From Fidelibacterota bacterium (GTDB lineage Bacteria; Fidelibacterota; Marinisomatia; SCGC-AAA003-L08; D37C17), in assembly GCA_002711465.1 (NCBI GenBank), contig PARL01000027.1, positions 29,724-49,322 on the forward strand: a DNA stretch of 19,599 nucleotides, given 5' to 3'. Below, piece after piece: positions 1-8,597 of the stretch. The notes under the pieces are model-generated. The model was not told where the DNA came from. It made no database searches and saw only the letters and a program-made list of their open reading frames with translations. A program made the position numbers and the translations under genes. Every line of letters starts with the position of its first letter. Positions within the stretch are counted from its first letter, which is position 1.

Positions 1-567
1 AGTAATAATTCAGATGGTCAAAATGAATCAGCCTATTTTGATCCTTGGTATAAGGCATGGGCTACTGCTTGGCTTGATGATTGGCATTATGGAGGAGATA
101 TTGATTTTGATGGAAATAGATATATTGGAGGTTATCACTGGACTGATGGTTTAAATGGTGGATTATTGGATGGTTCTCCACAACCAGAAGAATTATATCC
201 AGAAACAGACGATGATCCCGAGGGTGTATACGGATGTCAAGATTGCGCACAAGCAAGTGGAATAGATGGTAACGTTTTCGAATCAGACATCGGTGAAGTT
301 GTTAGAGAACTCGGATCAAAGGATGATAGAACTTTTTCAAAAGAATTTGAGGAAATTATTTTAAATACTGGTTTTGAGTTTTGGTATACAGAAAGTTTTG
401 TTCTGAGATTTGGTTACATTTACGATAGAGAAGGAGATATAACTAATCCAACATTTGGAGCTGGTGTCAAATTTGACGGATATGGGTTCGATTTTGGATA
501 TACTGCAGGTGAACAAGGCCATCCTAGAAGCAATACATTATTTTTCTCTATAAGCGCAGAAATATAG
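1..567 (+). CDS. PorV/PorQ-like outer membrane protein, 3' part (partial at 5' end)
   Basis: The frame is open from base 1 to a TAG stop at 565-567, giving 188 codons of a protein whose start lies upstream of the window. A TTG at 166 is inside the gene and is not its start. The last 65 or so residues have alternating aromatic and small residues typical of outer-membrane beta-strands (GFEFWYTESFVLRFGYIYDR, then TFGAGVKFDGYGFDFGYT) and end NTLFFSISAEI, which resembles the C-terminus of PorV/LptO proteins. In the type IX secretion system PorV is a barrel that receives cargo after translocation and hands it to the sortase-like attachment complex. Upstream of this is a long acidic, Trp/Gly/Asp-rich segment with a CQDC pair at codons 79-82 of the visible part, probably an extracellular loop. 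The next gene, 6 nt downstream, carries a T9SS sorting domain, which supports the call. Family assignment is by sequence style only. Confidence 0.72.
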   Translation, partial: SNNSDGQNESAYFDPWYKAWATAWLDDWHYGGDIDFDGNRYIGGYHWTDGLNGGLLDGSPQPEELYPETDDDPEGVYGCQDCAQASGIDGNVFESDIGEVVRELGSKDDRTFSKEFEEIILNTGFEFWYTESFVLRFGYIYDREGDITNPTFGAGVKFDGYGFDFGYTAGEQGHPRSNTLFFSISAEI

Positions 568-573
568 ATTTAA

Positions 574-3366
574 ATGTGTCATCTCAAATTAGTTTTCAGT
601 TTGTTTGTTTTAACAAACTACTCTTTGATATTTTCATTAGATTTAAATTCTTCCATTTCTAATATTAATCCACCTGAAAACCCTTTTGTCATTGCATTGA
701 TGGTAGAATTTCAAGAGGATAATAATCCAAAAACAAGTGGTAATGGTTTATTTTTGGACACACTTGATATTAATATGAAAGTAAATCCATCCTTGAGTAG
801 ATGTGATCAATTTGTTTTAGATAGACCCCCACACAATTCTCAATATTTTAATCATCAAATTGAAGCAGTTTCTAATTATTATAAATCTGTATCAAATGAA
901 AATATAATTATTAATAGTCATATTATCATGAATCCAGAAAACGAAAATGGTTATTACAAATTATCAAAAGATATGGAGAAATATTCATATAGTGACGAGA
1001 CTTTATCGACTTTATTTAAAGAATCACTCGAACTTGCTAAATCTGAAATTGAATCTTTTTTAGATTCAAATTCAAACATTGATTTTGACGATATTATTTT
1101 TACTGTATTTCATGCAGGTATAGGCCAAGATTTTTCTTTTCCTACTTTTGATCCAACCGTATATGATATTAAAAGTGCATATATTGAGCCAAGTATGTTT
1201 GGAGATGTGCAATTTCCAGAAATAAATGGTAATACTATTTCATCAGGTATTTTACTTCCCGAAACTCAAAACATGATTTTTTTTAGCAGCATAGAAGATA
1301 TATTTTATGGAGAATCTTCTTATTGTGATTATCAATTGGGAATGACCGGAACATTTTCTTTTTTGATGGGTTATGCTATCGGATTGCCCCCTTTATTTAA
1401 TACTGATACAGGTAAGCCTGGTGTAGGTATTTTTGGTTTGATGGATTATGGCTCTAATAATGGTAGGGGTATTATTCCTTCTATTCCAAGTCCTTGGACA
1501 AGAATTCTAATGGATTGGAAAATTGAAAATAATATGACTAGTTTAGTTACTTCAGAAAATTTTTCATTGATTAACATTAACAGAAATGAGATATACAAAT
1601 TTGAAATTTCAGATAAAGAATATTTTTTAATTGAAAATAAAATAAACACATTAGATAATGGTTTATCAATTGAAGATATTGTTGCGGACTATAATGATCC
1701 CGAAAATCAAAATTCATTCAGAGATACTTATACTAATTGGTTAGATGCAATTGTTTCAGTTAATGATCAATTTAATATTTTTGAATTTCAAGATAGCATT
1801 ATTACCAATGTCATAAACTATGACTTAGGTTTGCCATCTTCTGGTATTTTACTCTGGCATATTGATGAACCATCAATTAATATTAATCAAGGAATTAATA
1901 ACAATCCCCTTAAAAAAGCCGTTTCAGTAGAAGAGGCGGATGGTGTGTTAGATATTGGTTTTCAAAGTTATGCTTTATTTTCAAATTATGACCCCACTTC
2001 AGGTACAAGATGGGATTTGTGGTATCAAGAAAATATTGCCTACCATGATGCAAATCAAATAGATTATAAATGTTATGATCCAATAACTTTTGAATTGCTA
2101 GAATCAAATTATAATGTAGAATGTTTTAATATTGGTGGAATATGGCTTAAAACCGAAACTTTTGATAATTATTCTAATCCAAATTCCAATTTAAATGATA
2201 ATACTAAATCTTTTTTTTCGTTTGAAATAATAGATAGTATATCAAATTCAACAAAAATTAAAGCTTCTTACCAAAGTTCTATTCCTTACTTTGATATAGA
2301 TTTGAATTTTAGTAAAATTTTAGGCACTTCAAGAGATAAAATATTTTTTGGACTCAGTGATATGAGTATTTTAGAATTAGATTTAAATGATTTTACTTTA
2401 AATAGTTCATTTGAGCAAAATTATAATGAAAACACATACATACTTACAAATGATAATAATATTTCTAATATATACAATTCTGACTCTTTATTTGTTTATT
2501 TAGATAGTGAAAGTAACCTTGTCGAATTGTCTAATGAAGTGTGGTTTGGTAATTTTATTAATAATGAAAATGATTTAGAAATAATTTACTTAGAAAATAA
2601 TCAATTTATTTCAGATGACTTTCATATTCAATTTGAATATGAGCCTTCAACTGGATTATCTATTGCTGATGTTGATAAAGATGGATTAGATGAAATAATA
2701 TTTGCTGATAAAGATGGAAAAATTGTTGCATATAATGGAAATGGTTCATTAGTAAATGGTTTTCCTTTTGGTGATAGTTACTATGGTATTGTTCTTGCAG
2801 TATCAGAGAAAGATTCAGAAGACTTAATTCTAATATGTAGAAATTCATCTCATATTGATATAATTGATTTAAAAGGTGATATTATTTCTTTGCCTGCTTT
2901 AGATTCAAACTCTGATATAATGGTAGTAAATGATTTACTTTATGATGGTAAAAGATTTTATAACTTAGACTCAGATGATACCTTTTTTAATATTGGCGAT
3001 ATAAAATATTGGACTCAGAGATACAACAATCATTCTCATTATCCAAAAAGTAGTTATGTCCATGATATGCCATCTTACAATGCAGAAAATAAAATTGTGA
3101 CTAGTTTTTACAATTACCCTAACCCAATAACTAATGATCAAACAAAATTTAGATTTTATATTAATGAACAGGTTAGCAGCGTTAAAATAAATATTTATGA
3201 TATTTTAGGAAATCTAGTTGATACTATATCAAAAAATGATTTGATTATAAATGAATATAATGAAATTATATGGATATGCAACAATTATCACCCTGGTTTG
3301 TATTTTGCGGAAATATTATGTTTAAATAAACAACAAGATATAATTAAAATAGTGATAGATTATTAA
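574..3366 (+). CDS. Secreted M6-type metalloprotease homologue lacking the zinc site, with T9SS sorting domain
   Basis: This 930-residue protein has an N-terminal hydrophobic export signal (about residues 4-22). Residues about 40-440 follow the M6 (immune inhibitor A-like) layout: ALMVEFQ near residue 41, a GVGxFGLMD block just after residue 280, and ILLWHIDEP near 425-433 followed by EEADG. At the expected zinc motif, however, residues 263-273 read FLMGYAIGLPP instead of the family pattern HExxHxxGLPD. Both His ligands, the catalytic Glu and the third ligand Asp are therefore replaced (F263, L264, Y267, P273) while the surrounding scaffold is kept. Residues about 690-730 contain an FG-GAP/VCBS-like repeat (IADVDKDGLDEIIFADKDG). 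The last 85 residues, from NYPNP at 847-851, match a T9SS type A sorting domain. It starts 6 nt after the porV-like gene and its stop overlaps the next ATG by one base. It is probably a secreted pseudoprotease used for binding rather than cleavage; that role is inferred. Confidence 0.82.
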   Translation: MCHLKLVFSLFVLTNYSLIFSLDLNSSISNINPPENPFVIALMVEFQEDNNPKTSGNGLFLDTLDINMKVNPSLSRCDQFVLDRPPHNSQYFNHQIEAVSNYYKSVSNENIIINSHIIMNPENENGYYKLSKDMEKYSYSDETLSTLFKESLELAKSEIESFLDSNSNIDFDDIIFTVFHAGIGQDFSFPTFDPTVYDIKSAYIEPSMFGDVQFPEINGNTISSGILLPETQNMIFFSSIEDIFYGESSYCDYQLGMTGTFSFLMGYAIGLPPLFNTDTGKPGVGIFGLMDYGSNNGRGIIPSIPSPWTRILMDWKIENNMTSLVTSENFSLININRNEIYKFEISDKEYFLIENKINTLDNGLSIEDIVADYNDPENQNSFRDTYTNWLDAIVSVNDQFNIFEFQDSIITNVINYDLGLPSSGILLWHIDEPSININQGINNNPLKKAVSVEEADGVLDIGFQSYALFSNYDPTSGTRWDLWYQENIAYHDANQIDYKCYDPITFELLESNYNVECFNIGGIWLKTETFDNYSNPNSNLNDNTKSFFSFEIIDSISNSTKIKASYQSSIPYFDIDLNFSKILGTSRDKIFFGLSDMSILELDLNDFTLNSSFEQNYNENTYILTNDNNISNIYNSDSLFVYLDSESNLVELSNEVWFGNFINNENDLEIIYLENNQFISDDFHIQFEYEPSTGLSIADVDKDGLDEIIFADKDGKIVAYNGNGSLVNGFPFGDSYYGIVLAVSEKDSEDLILICRNSSHIDIIDLKGDIISLPALDSNSDIMVVNDLLYDGKRFYNLDSDDTFFNIGDIKYWTQRYNNHSHYPKSSYVHDMPSYNAENKIVTSFYNYPNPITNDQTKFRFYINEQVSSVKINIYDILGNLVDTISKNDLIINEYNEIIWICNNYHPGLYFAEILCLNKQQDIIKIVIDY

Positions 3367-6338
3367 TGAAATTAGTTTCCATAATCATACTTTTTTTAAA
3401 CCTTTCTGTTGCCCAAACATGGTATAATCATTCCGAATTAGTTTGGAAAACTTTTGAAACAGATCATTTTATATTTTATTATCATGAGGGAACCGAAAAT
3501 ACTATATCTGAGGCTGCTTATGTAGCAGAAAAAATTTATGAACCCATTACAAATTATTATAAATATAGGCCAAAAAATAAGACAAGCATTATCATCAAAG
3601 ATACTGATGATATATCAAATGGTACTGCATATTACTATGACAATAAAATTGAGATTTGGGCACACCCATTAGATTTTGATTTAAGAGGATCTCATAGGTG
3701 GTTACAGAATGTGATAACTCATGAATTTACACATATAATACAAATTGGAAGCGCAATGAAAGCATCCACAAGATTTCCTGCAATATATTTTCAAGGTTTT
3801 TCTTATGAAGATGAAAAAAGAGATGATGTTTTGTACGGATATCCAAATACAATGTTTTCAATACCAGTTCCAGGAGTCGCAGTTCCTCCATGGCTTGCAG
3901 AGGGTACTGCACAATATATGAGTCCTGAATTATCTTATGACTTTTGGGATTCACACAGAGATATGATGTTGAGAGATTTGGTGTTAAACAAAAAACTTTT
4001 ATCTTTTAATCAGATGAATAGTTTTGGGAAAAAAGGTATTGGAGGAGAGGCTGTTTATAATCAAGGTTTTTCTTTTTCTAAATATCTTATTCAAAAATTT
4101 GGATCTTCAATTTTGCCTACAATATCAAATGAACTTGCAAAAAGTTCTTACTCAGTAAATAATGCTATTCTTAAAAGTACACAAAACAAATTTAGTGGTT
4201 ATAAATTATATGATAAATGGGTAAATGAGATTGAAAAAAATTATTATAATCAATTAGAAAATGTGTTAAAAAATACAGTTAAAGGTCAAATTATTGAAGA
4301 TTTAGGAACTACAAATTTATTTCCTAAAATTTCGCCAAGCGGACAAAAATTAGCGTATTTATCTAATCAAGATAATGATTATTTTGGTCAAACAGATTTA
4401 TTTATTTATGAATTTTCAGATTCTTCTAAAAAGAAACTCATATCAGGTGTAAAATACGCACCTACTTGGATTAATGATACGACAATAATTTTTACTATGA
4501 GAAGTAAACCCAATAAATATGGATCAAGATATTATGATTTATACAAAATGAGTTTAAATCAAAAAGAACCAGACCAAATTACAAAGGAACAGCGCTTAAG
4601 ATCACCATCATTCAATAATAATACAAATTTATTAGCTGCAATAAGTACTACTGATGGATTGAGTAATATATATTTATCAGATGCAGATAGCATAAATTTT
4701 AACAAAGTAACTAATTTTAATAATCAAGAATATATTTCAACCGTTAGTTGGAACGAAGATGGTAGCAAATTGTATTTTGATGTTATTGTTGATCATGGTA
4801 GAGACATATATATATATGACATTGATTCAAAAAATACTTCAATTTCTGTAGATAATTTTGATGACTGTCGAAATCCAGTACCATTTAATGATAAAATATT
4901 ATTCTCCACAGATCATAATGGTATTTTCAATATTGCGTATCAAGATTTTAATCAGATTAAATATCTAACTAATGTTTCTGGCGGTGCATTTATGCCTGAT
5001 GTTTTTGAAAATAAATTAGTATTTAGTTTATATGAAAATGGTGGGTATAAAATTGCTATTTTAGAAGAATTTATTCCAATTGATGAAAATGTTGTTGGAT
5101 ATAAAAATCCTGAATATATACAACCATCAAATATTAATATACCAACTGATTTATCGTATACAACTAGTAGCAAAGATTATGATATATCTCTTACTGAATT
5201 TCATTTTGTGCCAAGGGTTATGCTTGACTATGAGACAGTCAAATATGGATTTTATGGTTTTACAGAAGATATAATTGGACAATTATCATTATTCAGTGGA
5301 TTTTCTATTAATAAACTTTCAGATATTGATGCAATGATTATGTTAGAGTATAAGAAATTATATCCAACTCTTTATGCAAATATGTTTTGGGCAAGCAGAA
5401 ACACTGAACAAAATTTTGATTACTACACAGTAGATAGTCTAATTGTTGATAATATTGATATATCAAATGAAGTTGATTATCATCTTTTTTCAAGTGATTT
5501 AGGTATTAGATTTACAAAGTATAATTTCAAGTTTTGGTTAAATTATAATTATACTTTATACAATCAAAAAATTTATCAAACTGTTACTCAAGAATTTATC
5601 AGTAATGGAAGCAATCAAACCATTACAAGTTATGGTAAATTAGGCTTCGATTATTATTCTGGAAATGTTCTAAGTCTAAGGCTTTCGTCAAAAAAAATTA
5701 TACCACAGTTTCTTGGTAACATGTTTCCAAAAAATGGATATATTTTTGATATGACAATTGGATATGAATGGAATGATTTTATGGAAGGTATTGCATTAAA
5801 TGAAGATTATGGCACATATGGTTCTGTTCTAAAGCCAAATAATACTGGTAGATTTGATTTAACTTTTAATTGGTACAATTATATTAAAAAATTTAATTTT
5901 TCTTTAGAAAATTCAATCAGAATTGCATATTTGCTTAATGATGATGTAGATGATTTCTTTCATTTCTTTGGAGGCGGACTGCCTGGTTTAAAAGGATATA
6001 CTTTTTATGATAGAGAATTAACTGGAAGAGGCGTAATTAATCGTTCAGTTTATATTAGAAAAATGATTTTGGATAAGAGATTTACGGGTTTGAAAGATTT
6101 TGTGAGTTTTGATAAGTTATCATTAGGGTTTGTTTTTCAATATGGAGACGCATTCCCTATTAACAAACCTAAATTTTCATCTGGTTTTGAATTAAGATCT
6201 AGAGGTTTTTTGTTTTATGGATATCCAGCTGCTGTAACTTTTGAACATCATTATCCAATAACTATTGTTAATAATGATGTTTTATCATTTAATTTTAATC
6301 ATGGAAAATCTTATTTTAAACTTTTATTTGATTTTTAA
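3366..6338 (+). CDS. HExxH peptidase / TolB-like propeller / Omp85-like barrel fusion protein
   Basis: This 990-residue protein has a signal peptide (MKLVSIIILFLNLSVAQ, probable cleavage after Ala16). Residues about 20-290 form a gluzincin-like peptidase domain of the Peptidase-MA style: HEFTH at 119-123 gives two zinc ligands and the catalytic Glu, and E179 in WLAEGTAQY is the likely third ligand. Residues about 310-590 carry PD40/TolB-type propeller repeats (NLFPKISPSGQKLAYLS from 317, later SWNEDGSKLYF). The last 390 residues or so look like a beta-barrel with an Omp85-type loop motif, GGGLPGLKGY at 869-878, and end in Phe, as an outer-membrane beta-signal does. Such a protein would sit in the outer membrane with soluble domains on one face. 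The ATG shares one base with the upstream stop (TAATG), suggesting coupled translation with the inactive M6 homologue. BamD lies two genes downstream. The domains are clear; substrate and role are unknown. Confidence 0.8.
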   Translation: MKLVSIIILFLNLSVAQTWYNHSELVWKTFETDHFIFYYHEGTENTISEAAYVAEKIYEPITNYYKYRPKNKTSIIIKDTDDISNGTAYYYDNKIEIWAHPLDFDLRGSHRWLQNVITHEFTHIIQIGSAMKASTRFPAIYFQGFSYEDEKRDDVLYGYPNTMFSIPVPGVAVPPWLAEGTAQYMSPELSYDFWDSHRDMMLRDLVLNKKLLSFNQMNSFGKKGIGGEAVYNQGFSFSKYLIQKFGSSILPTISNELAKSSYSVNNAILKSTQNKFSGYKLYDKWVNEIEKNYYNQLENVLKNTVKGQIIEDLGTTNLFPKISPSGQKLAYLSNQDNDYFGQTDLFIYEFSDSSKKKLISGVKYAPTWINDTTIIFTMRSKPNKYGSRYYDLYKMSLNQKEPDQITKEQRLRSPSFNNNTNLLAAISTTDGLSNIYLSDADSINFNKVTNFNNQEYISTVSWNEDGSKLYFDVIVDHGRDIYIYDIDSKNTSISVDNFDDCRNPVPFNDKILFSTDHNGIFNIAYQDFNQIKYLTNVSGGAFMPDVFENKLVFSLYENGGYKIAILEEFIPIDENVVGYKNPEYIQPSNINIPTDLSYTTSSKDYDISLTEFHFVPRVMLDYETVKYGFYGFTEDIIGQLSLFSGFSINKLSDIDAMIMLEYKKLYPTLYANMFWASRNTEQNFDYYTVDSLIVDNIDISNEVDYHLFSSDLGIRFTKYNFKFWLNYNYTLYNQKIYQTVTQEFISNGSNQTITSYGKLGFDYYSGNVLSLRLSSKKIIPQFLGNMFPKNGYIFDMTIGYEWNDFMEGIALNEDYGTYGSVLKPNNTGRFDLTFNWYNYIKKFNFSLENSIRIAYLLNDDVDDFFHFFGGGLPGLKGYTFYDRELTGRGVINRSVYIRKMILDKRFTGLKDFVSFDKLSLGFVFQYGDAFPINKPKFSSGFELRSRGFLFYGYPAAVTFEHHYPITIVNNDVLSFNFNHGKSYFKLLFDF

Positions 6339-6345
6339 AACTATT

Positions 6346-7251
6346 ATGCTAAAATTATTTTTAATTATAAATTTTTCTATTTACTTTGGCTTTCAGTTGA
6401 ACAGTGATTATTATTTGTCAAGTGAATTAGATAGCAATTTAATTAATTCTAATAATCATCAAGCAAATAGAAAGTTAAAGTCTGCATTATTATCAGGTTT
6501 CCTTCCTGGTTCGGGACAATTTTTTATTAATGATCAAAAATCTAAAGGTATAATGTTTTTCGCTTTTGAAATAATCGGTATTATGTCTTCAATTCATTTT
6601 AATGAAAAAGCAGAAGAATTTAAAATTGATTACGAAGATTATGCCAATGAGCATTGGAGTTTTTCTAGTTGGTGTGATTATTATTATGATTATTCTGATG
6701 AAGATAATCCTTTCAGAGATTTATTTTCTAATCAAGAGTCTGGAATTTATAGTGAAATCAATTCAGGACATGGATTAGAATTTTTTTATGATGATGATGA
6801 TGGTATTAGAAGATATATGAAGACAAATACTGAATCATTTGGATTATTTTATGCACAATATAATCTAGATCAAAATGGTCTAGCAGAGCAATTTGTAATT
6901 GAAAGAAATTTATCAATGTACAAAACTCATGATTTTTATGAAGAAATTGTCAAATACGATCAGTTTTTCACAGGTTGGGATGATCATGAATTAATTGAGA
7001 GAAGTACTAATGATTGGGGACAAGATAATGCTACAAGTCCAAATAAAACTTATGCAAAATCAATTTATGATAAATCTGTTAAGAACTATAAAATTCAAGA
7101 TTCAATTATTTTATCTCTTTACGCAAATCATGCTATCAGTATTTTAGATGCATTGATAAATAGTAGTAATTTGTCTGATAAGGCCTCCATAAGTTATGAT
7201 TATAGTCCAATATTAAATTTTCATCAGGCATTAATTAGTATTAAATTATAA
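6346..7251 (+). CDS. DUF5683-like membrane protein
   Basis: I chose the ATG at 6346, giving 301 residues. The frame is open back to an ATG at 6265, but that would overlap the previous gene by 74 nt and prepend a low-complexity Met/Leu/Ile stretch, whereas MLKLFLIINFSIYFGF makes a sensible membrane-targeting N-terminus. Residues about 45-80 hold the recognisable part: a basic residue pair, then ALLSGFLPGSGQFFIND, then KGIMFFAFEIIGIM. This is the Leu-Pro-Gly-x-Gly-Gln hairpin typical of DUF5683 proteins, which are found in FCB bacteria and have no assigned function. The middle (about 90-170) is rich in Asp, Glu, Tyr and Phe, including a run of four Asp followed by Gly. Near the C-terminus YANHAISILDALI resembles the last conserved helix of the family. 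It lies between the barrel protein and bamD with gaps of 7 and 3 nt, so an envelope role is likely but inferred. Confidence 0.62.
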   Translation: MLKLFLIINFSIYFGFQLNSDYYLSSELDSNLINSNNHQANRKLKSALLSGFLPGSGQFFINDQKSKGIMFFAFEIIGIMSSIHFNEKAEEFKIDYEDYANEHWSFSSWCDYYYDYSDEDNPFRDLFSNQESGIYSEINSGHGLEFFYDDDDGIRRYMKTNTESFGLFYAQYNLDQNGLAEQFVIERNLSMYKTHDFYEEIVKYDQFFTGWDDHELIERSTNDWGQDNATSPNKTYAKSIYDKSVKNYKIQDSIILSLYANHAISILDALINSSNLSDKASISYDYSPILNFHQALISIKL

Positions 7252-7254
7252 ACT

Positions 7255-8025
7255 ATGATATTAAGATTATTTATATTAAGCATTTTCTTTTTTCATGGAT
7301 GTTCTACAATAGAACAGTCAAGGTTAACAAATTCTGAAAAATTTGAAATTGGCCTTCAATATTTTGAAAAGCAAAAATATCAAAAATCTAAAGAATATTT
7401 TGAAGATATTGTTCAAAATGAACAGGGGACAAACCTTGGTCTAGAATCTACATTTTTATTGGCTAAAACATTATTTGAATTAAAAGAATTTGATGAAGCT
7501 TCATATAATTTTAATTATTTTTCAATGTTTTCTAAAGATATTGATAATGTAGAATTTTCACAGTTTATGAAATCAAAATGTGCTTTTGAATCAACCTTGC
7601 CTTATAACAAAGATCAAACATCAACTCTATATGCAATTTCCATCATCCAAGAATTTCTAGATAATTTTCCATATTCTAAATTTAAAGATGATGCTTACGA
7701 TATGATTATAAAGTTAAGAACTAGATTGGCAAGAAAAAACTTTGAGTCAGCAAGGCTTTATCTTAAAATGAAAAAATATAATTCAGCCTTTTATTATTTT
7801 GACATTATCATATCAGAGTTTTATGATACAAAATATCATGATGAAGCTTTGATATATTATATTTTCACACATATAGTTATGGATGACTATAAAATGGCTA
7901 AATCTTATTATGAAAATATAAAATCTAATTTTAATAATAACCTAAAAAGAATCGAAGCTGAGCAAGTTTTAGAAGATTTTAGAAATGGGCTTGGATTATC
8001 GGGTTTATATAAACTATATAAATGA
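7255..8025 (+). CDS. bamD: Outer membrane assembly lipoprotein BamD
   Basis: The 256-residue product begins with a lipoprotein signal: a hydrophobic stretch followed by FHGCS, with Cys16 as the lipidation site. The remainder is a run of TPR-like helical pairs. KFEIGLQYFEKQKYQKSKEYFEDI near 30-55 is the first, followed by segments with the BamD-style FLDNFPYSKFKDDA (about 130-145) and ARLYLKMKKYNSAFYYFDIII (about 160-180). BamD is the lipoprotein partner of BamA in the beta-barrel assembly machine, acting on the periplasmic face of the outer membrane. Length and repeat layout fit the family (usually 230-290 residues). It follows the DUF5683-like gene by 3 nt and overlaps nadD by 4 nt (ATGA). 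A plain TPR lipoprotein is the alternative; the lipobox together with the SKxxDDA motif favours BamD. Confidence 0.82.
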   Translation: MILRLFILSIFFFHGCSTIEQSRLTNSEKFEIGLQYFEKQKYQKSKEYFEDIVQNEQGTNLGLESTFLLAKTLFELKEFDEASYNFNYFSMFSKDIDNVEFSQFMKSKCAFESTLPYNKDQTSTLYAISIIQEFLDNFPYSKFKDDAYDMIIKLRTRLARKNFESARLYLKMKKYNSAFYYFDIIISEFYDTKYHDEALIYYIFTHIVMDDYKMAKSYYENIKSNFNNNLKRIEAEQVLEDFRNGLGLSGLYKLYK

Positions 8026-8597
8026 ATATCTTTTTCTTTGGAGGCTCTTTTGATCCTCCACATAAAGCACATAAGCTGATTTACAAAAGTTGCATAAATC
8101 TATGTGATAAGTTTATATTTGTACCCTCTAGCCAATCACCAGGAAAAGATATACCAAAAGCGAAATCAAAAATTAGAATAGAAATGTTAAATTCTATCAT
8201 TGAAAAAGAAGATAGAAGTAAGGTTCTTATAGATTTATATGAAATTAATTCAGGTTTAAAACCAAACTTTACTATTGATACTATTAAATATTTAAAGCAT
8301 AAATATAAAAATGCTACCCTAAATATGGTTATTGGACAAGATCAGTATGAAAATATTAAAAATTGGCACGATTCTGATAAAATAATGCAATTAGTTAAAA
8401 TTATATGTTTTAAAAGAAAAAGTAAAATTAAAAAAAATAAAAATAATGATATAGATATTATTGATTTTAATATTAACATATCGTCAACGCAGATTAGAAA
8501 AAAAATTGCAAATGGTCAGTTTGAGGATATAAAAAATTTTATAACAGAGGATACAATTAATATTATAAAAAATAATAATTTGTATGAAAAATTATGA
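8022..8597 (+). CDS. nadD: Nicotinate-nucleotide adenylyltransferase
   Basis: This enzyme transfers AMP from ATP to nicotinate mononucleotide, making deamido-NAD in cytosolic NAD synthesis. The nucleotidyltransferase signature is at the N-terminus: GGSFDPPHKAH at residues 7-17, with the two His residues that contact the ATP phosphates. FVPSSQSPGK near residue 33 is the NadD substrate loop, and ISSTQIRKKI from residue 153 is the C-terminal ATP-binding motif (normally ISSTxIR). Length (191 residues) is normal. Start and stop overlap bamD and the exchanger gene by 4 nt each (ATGA at both ends), so it is almost certainly co-translated with both. NadD is distinguished from CoaD, which occurs later in the window, by the GGSFDPPHxxH form of the motif. 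The link to its neighbours is probably only operon packing. Confidence 0.93.
   Translation: MNIFFFGGSFDPPHKAHKLIYKSCINLCDKFIFVPSSQSPGKDIPKAKSKIRIEMLNSIIEKEDRSKVLIDLYEINSGLKPNFTIDTIKYLKHKYKNATLNMVIGQDQYENIKNWHDSDKIMQLVKIICFKRKSKIKKNKNNDIDIIDFNINISSTQIRKKIANGQFEDIKNFITEDTINIIKNNNLYEKL

Noticed and set aside
6265..6345. Upstream extension of the DUF5683-like gene
   Set aside because: It overlaps the C-terminal barrel strands of the previous gene, and its translation is low-complexity; ATG 6346 gives a normal hydrophobic N-terminus.
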